Below, piece by piece: positions 14,820 through 18,529 of a stretch of DNA of 18,529 nucleotides (its first letter is position 1; every line of letters starts with the position of its first letter). The DNA comes from Fimisoma sp964619315 (GTDB lineage: Bacteria; Bacillota; Clostridia; Peptostreptococcales; Anaerovoracaceae): NCBI GenBank assembly GCA_964619315.1, contig CAZUEH010000025.1:1-18529 (forward strand). Direction: 5' to 3'. The position numbers were made by a program, and so were the translations under genes. A model generated the notes under the pieces. That model was not told the DNA's origin. It was given only the letters and a program-made list of their open reading frames with translations, and ran no database searches.

Positions 14820-14835
14820 TGGAATAGAATATGCA
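14820..14835 (+). promoter_or_regulatory. Possible promoter of the symporter gene (sigma-54-like or sigma-A)
   Basis: TGGAATAGAATATGCA has GG (14821-14822) and GC (14833-14834) at exactly the spacing of the strong -24/-12 promoter at 12984, and ATGCA resembles TTGCA. The -24 part (TGGAAT against TGGCAC) is weak. The same stretch holds TAGAAT (14825-14830), which could instead be a sigma-A -10, though its -35 (ACACTT) is poor. Confidence 0.35.
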
Positions 14836-14873
14836 TATGCACATATTAAATTATTTAGGAAAGGAATAATACT

Positions 14874-16271
14874 ATGTTTATTTTAGAAGCAATTGTCAGT
14901 TTTGGTAACTGGTTCTGGGGATTACCAATCCTATTCTTAATAGTAGGTGGTGGTGTCTTCATTACAATTCGTCTAGGTTTTATCCAGTTCAGAAAATTTG
15001 GATACATCTGTGGACAAACTTTCGGTAAGATGTTCGCAAAAGTTGAAGAAGGACAGGTTTCACCGTTCTCCGCAGCTTGCGCAGCATTAGCATCTTCAAT
15101 CGGAGCTTCCAACATCGTTGGTGTACCAGCAGCTATCGTTATGGGTGGTCCTGGTGCAGTATTCTGGATTTGGTTGATCGCTCTTATCGGATGCGCAACT
15201 AAGTATGCAGAAATCGCTATTGCTATCAAGTACAGAGAAAGAAATGCTGAAGGCGAATGGGTTGGTGGACCTTTCTACTACCTAAGAGCTTTAGGTGGCC
15301 CTGTTGGTAAGTTCATGGGTGGATTCTACGCTTTAGGACTTATGATCGAGCTTGTCCCTTCACTTTGTGCTCAGGCGTTATCAGCAACTGAACAGTTCAT
15401 AATCCTGGGAGTTCCTCAGTACATTTCTGGTATCGTTGTTGCATTACTAGTAACAGTAGTAATCGCAGGTGGTGTTCAGAGAGTAACTAAAGTTACAGAC
15501 ATCGTGGTTCCTGTAATGGCTGTTGTCTACATGTTAGGTGCTTTAATCATCATCATCATGAACATCGGAAACTTAATCCCAGCAATCGGAAGCGTATTCG
15601 TATATGCATTCACACCTCATGCTGCAGTTGGCGGATTCGCAGGATCCACAGTTGCTATGGCATTGAGATGGGGTGCTGCTCGTGGAGTTTACTCCAACGA
15701 AGCAGGATTCGGTACTGCTCCAACTGCACATGCATCAGCAGAAGTTGATCATCCGATCAGACAGGCTGTATGGGGCGTGTTCGAAGTAACTGTAGATACA
15801 TTACTTGTTTGTACAGTAACAGCTTTGATGGTATTATCCACTGGTATGTGGACTACTTCAGAATATGCAACAGGCGCTATTGCTCAGGCAGCATTCCACA
15901 ATGCATTCGGTACATTTGGTGACTACTTCGTAGCAATCTCAGTATTCTTGTTCGTATTCTCAACACTTGTTGCATGCGCATTCTATGGCTGGAGACAGGC
16001 AGAATTCGTATTCGGTGTTACTTTCTCCAAAATCTGGAGATATGTATACCCAATCGGAATGGTTGCAGCAACATCAGGTATTGACTTAACAATGATGTAC
16101 ATGATCACTGACGGATTCTTGGCTTTAATCATGATCCCTAACATGATCGGATGTATACTATTAGCAGGTCAGGTTGCAGAACTTCAGAAAGAATACTTCA
16201 ACACTCCTGGTAAGTACTACTTAGCAGACAAAGAAGCTAAAAAAGCTAAGAAAGCAGCAAAAGCAGCTTAA
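14874..16271 (+). CDS. AGCS-family amino acid:cation symporter
   Basis: 465 aa integral membrane protein, the normal length of the alanine/glycine:cation symporter family, with about ten to eleven hydrophobic helices. Family signatures are clear: GGGVFITIRLGFIQF (25-39), VSPFSAACAALASS (62-75), GGPGAVFWIWLIAL (91-104), KYAEIAIAIKYRE (110-122), GGPFYYL (131-137) and the GVYSNEAGFGTAPTAHASAE hallmark (271-290). Known members import alanine or glycine with sodium or protons; the substrate here may be another amino acid or a product or precursor of the neighbouring hydrolases. Odd: the usual TVGTGNI-type motif reads SIGASNI (75-81). The C-terminus is a Lys/Ala tail (453-465). Codon choice is strongly biased, suggesting high expression. 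AAAGGAA just upstream supports the start. Confidence 0.92.
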   Translation: MFILEAIVSFGNWFWGLPILFLIVGGGVFITIRLGFIQFRKFGYICGQTFGKMFAKVEEGQVSPFSAACAALASSIGASNIVGVPAAIVMGGPGAVFWIWLIALIGCATKYAEIAIAIKYRERNAEGEWVGGPFYYLRALGGPVGKFMGGFYALGLMIELVPSLCAQALSATEQFIILGVPQYISGIVVALLVTVVIAGGVQRVTKVTDIVVPVMAVVYMLGALIIIIMNIGNLIPAIGSVFVYAFTPHAAVGGFAGSTVAMALRWGAARGVYSNEAGFGTAPTAHASAEVDHPIRQAVWGVFEVTVDTLLVCTVTALMVLSTGMWTTSEYATGAIAQAAFHNAFGTFGDYFVAISVFLFVFSTLVACAFYGWRQAEFVFGVTFSKIWRYVYPIGMVAATSGIDLTMMYMITDGFLALIMIPNMIGCILLAGQVAELQKEYFNTPGKYYLADKEAKKAKKAAKAA

Positions 16272-16340
16272 TTAGCACAATCACTAATTAAAAATTATTA
16301 TCAAATATTATAAAACTTTTTAACTAGATTATTTATATTG

Positions 16341-16388
16341 ATTCTAATTTGATATGTGTATTTAGACTCCATATTCTAATTGGATATG
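16341..16388. repeat. Imperfect direct repeat (16 bp, 32 bp apart)
   Basis: ATTCTAATTTGATATG (16341-16356) recurs as ATTCTAATTGGATATG (16373-16388), one mismatch in 16. The 32-bp interval is about three helical turns. The second copy lies in the loop and right arm of the hairpin at 16364-16394. It may be a tandem regulatory site or a local duplication. Confidence 0.5.
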
Positions 16389-16394
16389 GAGTCT
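16364..16394 (+). terminator. 11-bp hairpin between symporter and signal-peptidase-like gene
   Basis: AGACTCCATAT (16364-16374) and ATATGGAGTCT (16384-16394) are exact complements around a 9-nt loop. ATGTTT follows, so it is only a weak terminator candidate. It ends 28 bp before the next start codon and could equally be part of that gene's leader. Confidence 0.45.
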
Positions 16395-16422
16395 ATGTTT
16401 AATAAGAATAAAGGACAAATTT

Positions 16423-17274
16423 ATGAGTAACGAAAAAAATACAGGTAACAAGAGAAAAAGAGCAGGAGCTCCTCCCAAGCCAAAGAGGAAGAAACTTCCT
16501 GATGACCGTACGCCCGTTGTTAAAAAAGTAGATAGAATATGCAAGGTGGTAGCCGTAGTCTTGGCTCTATTATTTTTCGCCAATGTCCACGTTTTGCTTA
16601 ACCACGGTGGTTATGACGATAAAGAAATCGTACCGGTTTTGGGCTTTGCTAGTAGCAAAATTGAAAACGATGCAATGGACCCTAAAATCAAAGAGAAAAG
16701 TGCAATATTTACAAGAGTAAAACCTACCTACAAGGAAGGCGATATTGTACAGTATTTTGACGGTGAATATAATCCTGCAAGAAGAGTTATCGAAATATCC
16801 GATAATGGTGAGACTTTTACACTATTAGGAGATAATGAAGATTCCTCCGAGGCAGTTACAATAAAGGCTGATGATATAAAGGGTAAAGTATTCCTAAGCT
16901 CCAAGCTGCTATATGGATTTATAAAATTTTATGTTAGCACATTAGGCGCAGCAATTACTGTACTTCTTTCATTCATCTTACTGTTGGTGCCAGATATACT
17001 TATGTATAGAAAAAGAAAAGCAGACCTTCAGGCTAAGAGAGAAGCAGCCGCTAAGAAAGAAGCGCGTAAGCTTAAGGTAAAACAGGGATTAGAAGAACCT
17101 GCACAGATTGAAGAAGAACCAGAAATCAATCCGATTGAAAAGAGACGTGCTGAAAAACAAGCTAAACTTGAAAAAGAACGTGCAGAAATTGCAGCCGAGA
17201 TGAAACAACTTCAAAAGAAGATGAAGGCTGAAGAAGAAGAACTGAAGAGCGGGAAGCGAGGTAAGAAAAAATGA
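16423..17274 (+). CDS. Signal peptidase I-like membrane protein lacking catalytic residues
   Basis: 283 aa. A basic N-terminus (K/R/P-rich, 8-35) leads to a membrane helix (~38-60), then a domain that follows the SipW/ER-type signal peptidase I pattern, a second helix (~163-192), and a long Lys/Glu/Ala-rich, probably coiled-coil tail (~195-283). In active enzymes the first motif is S-M-x-P; here it reads A84-M-D-P, so the nucleophile is replaced by alanine. The catalytic His of the VHRV-type motif is also gone (PARRVIEI, 118-125). GDIV (106-109) and GDN (136-138) are kept. The fold is therefore likely retained without peptidase activity. It may act as a scaffold or cargo-binding partner. AAAGGA (16410-16415) supports the start; its stop overlaps the next gene's ATG. 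Confidence 0.75.
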   Translation: MSNEKNTGNKRKRAGAPPKPKRKKLPDDRTPVVKKVDRICKVVAVVLALLFFANVHVLLNHGGYDDKEIVPVLGFASSKIENDAMDPKIKEKSAIFTRVKPTYKEGDIVQYFDGEYNPARRVIEISDNGETFTLLGDNEDSSEAVTIKADDIKGKVFLSSKLLYGFIKFYVSTLGAAITVLLSFILLLVPDILMYRKRKADLQAKREAAAKKEARKLKVKQGLEEPAQIEEEPEINPIEKRRAEKQAKLEKERAEIAAEMKQLQKKMKAEEEELKSGKRGKKK

Positions 17275-17621
17275 TTGTTGACTTTATTATGTACTTTTGT
17301 TGTTACCTTTCAGGATTATTCTTTGGAGTAATGATATTCACTATTATAGAAAACTCATCCAAAGGATTTAGGCAATTTGTAAGAAAAGTGTGCCAAAAGA
17401 TCGACTTCACCTATAGAAGAATTTTCATGTGGGTGGCAATCCTAGTATTTTGCTTTATTGGATTCCAATATCTTGACTGGGGAATAACTCTCAATGGCTT
17501 ATCCTGTGGTATGGTAGCTGGAATATTTATTTATTTCAAAGCAGGCGTTACTATGGGAAATGCACCTGACCCATATAATAAAGAACGTAAACAAAAAATG
17601 AAAAAGTTAAAGAAAAAATAA
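17271..17621 (+). CDS. Small membrane protein, unknown function
   Basis: 116 aa with about three hydrophobic segments (~3-25, ~51-68, ~72-92) and a strongly basic C-terminus (NKERKQKMKKLKKK, 103-116). I do not recognise a family. Its ATG overlaps the stop of the signal-peptidase-like gene (ATGA), so translation is coupled, and the two proteins probably act together in the membrane. A possible Shine-Dalgarno, GCGAGG (17256-17261), lies inside the upstream gene. It ends just before a good terminator, closing the two-gene unit. Confidence 0.75.
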   Translation: MIVDFIMYFCCYLSGLFFGVMIFTIIENSSKGFRQFVRKVCQKIDFTYRRIFMWVAILVFCFIGFQYLDWGITLNGLSCGMVAGIFIYFKAGVTMGNAPDPYNKERKQKMKKLKKK

Positions 17622-17640
17622 TATACTTTTAGCAGAGCAA

Positions 17641-17675
17641 AAAACCGTGCTTACTCAGCACGGTTTTCTTTTATT
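17641..17675 (+). terminator. Rho-independent terminator
   Basis: AAAACCGTGC (17641-17650) pairs exactly with GCACGGTTTT (17658-17667) around TTACTCA and is followed by CTTTTATTT. The A-rich left side means it could also work on the opposite strand. It ends the membrane-protein pair. Confidence 0.92.
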
Positions 17676-17686
17676 TCAAATGTCTA

Positions 17687-17715
17687 TTTACTCACAAAAA
17701 ATTAACTGATATAAT
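17687..17715 (+). promoter_or_regulatory. Sigma-A promoter of the exonuclease III gene
   Basis: TTTACT (17687-17692) and a perfect TATAAT (17710-17715) are spaced by 17 bp, and TGA directly before the -10 makes it an extended -10 promoter. It lies 25 bp before the start codon. Confidence 0.85.
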
Positions 17716-17739
17716 TGTAATATTGTAGGAGGTGTAACC

Positions 17740-18492
17740 ATGAAATTGATTTCTTGGAACGTAAACGGTATTAGAGCAGTGATGGGAAAAGGATTTATGG
17801 ACTTTTTTAATAGTGTGGATGCTGATATCTTTTGTCTTCAGGAAACTAAACTCCAAGAAGGACAGATAGAAATGGAGTTGCCAGGGTATCACCAATACTG
17901 GAACTATGCCGAAAAAAAAGGATATTCAGGAACTGCAATATTTACCAAAACCGAACCCATGTCAGTAAAATATGGGATAGGCATAGAAGAGCATGACCAT
18001 GAAGGCCGTGTGATTACATTGGAGTTTGAAGACTTTTTCTTTATCACTATATATACTCCTAACTCGCAAGAAGCCCTCAAGCGACTCGATTATCGAATGA
18101 AATGGGAAGACGATTTTTTGAAATATATAACGAACCTCGAAAACACAAAACCTGTGATTTATGCAGGAGACTTAAATGTGGCACGTTTAGAAATAGACCT
18201 TAAGAACCCTAAAACTAATCGTCGCAATGCAGGATTTACAGACGAAGAACGCAGCAAAATAAACAAGGCTCTTGAAAGCGGATATATAGACACTTTTAGA
18301 TATTTTTATCCTGATCAAACAGAAATATATTCATGGTGGTCATATAGGTTCAAAGCAAGGGACAGAAATGCAGGGTGGAGAATAGACTATTTCATTGCTT
18401 CAAACGCATTAGAACAAAGACTTGAAGATGCCAAAATTCATACAAAGATTATGGGTTCAGACCATTGTCCTGTAGAACTTCGTATAAGATAG
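17740..18492 (+). CDS. xth: Exodeoxyribonuclease III (AP endonuclease)
   Basis: 250 aa, the normal length of the ExoA/Xth type found in Gram-positive bacteria. It cuts the DNA backbone 5' to abasic sites and removes 3'-blocking ends in base-excision repair, in the cytoplasm. All catalytic motifs are present: SWNVNGIRA with Asn7, LQETK with Glu35, IYTPNS with Tyr105, GDLNVA with Asp144 and Asn146, the WRIDYF segment (213-218), and SDHCPV with Asp241 and His242. AGGAGGTG (17727-17734) supports the start. It has its own promoter and lies nine bases before the next gene, which may be co-transcribed. Confidence 0.96.
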   Translation: MKLISWNVNGIRAVMGKGFMDFFNSVDADIFCLQETKLQEGQIEMELPGYHQYWNYAEKKGYSGTAIFTKTEPMSVKYGIGIEEHDHEGRVITLEFEDFFFITIYTPNSQEALKRLDYRMKWEDDFLKYITNLENTKPVIYAGDLNVARLEIDLKNPKTNRRNAGFTDEERSKINKALESGYIDTFRYFYPDQTEIYSWWSYRFKARDRNAGWRIDYFIASNALEQRLEDAKIHTKIMGSDHCPVELRIR

Positions 18493-18501
18493 GAGAGAAA
18501 A

Positions 18502-18529
18502 ATGAAAAACATTGGATTTATTGGAATGG
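18502..18529 (+). CDS. Start of a Rossmann-fold protein, cut by the window end
   Basis: Only nine codons are visible: MKNIGFIGM, followed by a G that begins the next codon. The hydrophobic strand ending in GxG-like spacing is the usual N-terminus of NAD(P)-binding proteins such as pyrroline-5-carboxylate reductase (ProC) or 3-hydroxyisobutyrate dehydrogenase-type enzymes. AGGAGAG (18491-18497) precedes the ATG at good distance. The family cannot be fixed from nine residues; ProC would fit the ornithine/proline theme but that is a guess. Confidence 0.6.

Overview
The window looks like the chromosome of a low-GC, Gram-positive anaerobe of the Clostridia type. Support comes from the A+T-rich intergenic DNA, AGGAGG-type ribosome binding sites, many adenine-rich codons, a TTG start, sigma-A promoters with extended -10 boxes, and genes typical of amino-acid-fermenting Clostridia: several M20 metallohydrolases, an AGCS-type amino acid symporter and a sigma-54 activator. 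Genus and species cannot be fixed from the sequence. All protein genes read on the + strand; only the tRNA at the left edge is on the - strand.

Left part (1-3900), mostly housekeeping or accessory: tRNA-Ser(GGA) on the - strand; a membrane-anchored alpha/beta-hydrolase (lipase-like) with a TTG start; a two-gene unit of a NimA-like flavin-binding protein and a divergent homoserine-dehydrogenase-like oxidoreductase, ended by a strong terminator; and a GNAT acetyltransferase.

Central part (3930-16271), the distinctive region: three large (548-553 aa) M20 hydrolases resembling Bacillus RocB, one ordinary-size (405 aa) M20 hydrolase, a stand-alone SARP/BTAD-type regulator coupled to a YtcJ-type amidohydrolase, a RocR-like PAS/AAA+/Fis sigma-54 activator, and an AGCS symporter. 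Immediately downstream of the activator, before the third RocB-like gene, there is a very good -24/-12 promoter (TTGGTACGGAAATTGCT). A weaker -24/-12 candidate precedes the symporter. My reading is a catabolic island for amide- or ureido-linked amino acids or small peptides: uptake by the symporter, hydrolysis by a set of metallohydrolases, and control partly through sigma-54. The substrates are not known from sequence.

Right part (16272-18529): a signal-peptidase-I-like membrane protein that lacks both catalytic residues (Ser to Ala, His to Arg), translationally coupled to a small membrane protein; a terminator; exodeoxyribonuclease III with its own promoter; and the first nine codons of a Rossmann-type protein cut off by the window end. 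No insertion sequences, CRISPR arrays, phage genes or rRNAs were seen. No gene-free stretch exceeds 300 bases; the longest, 109-378, holds the tRNA promoter and the promoter of the hydrolase.
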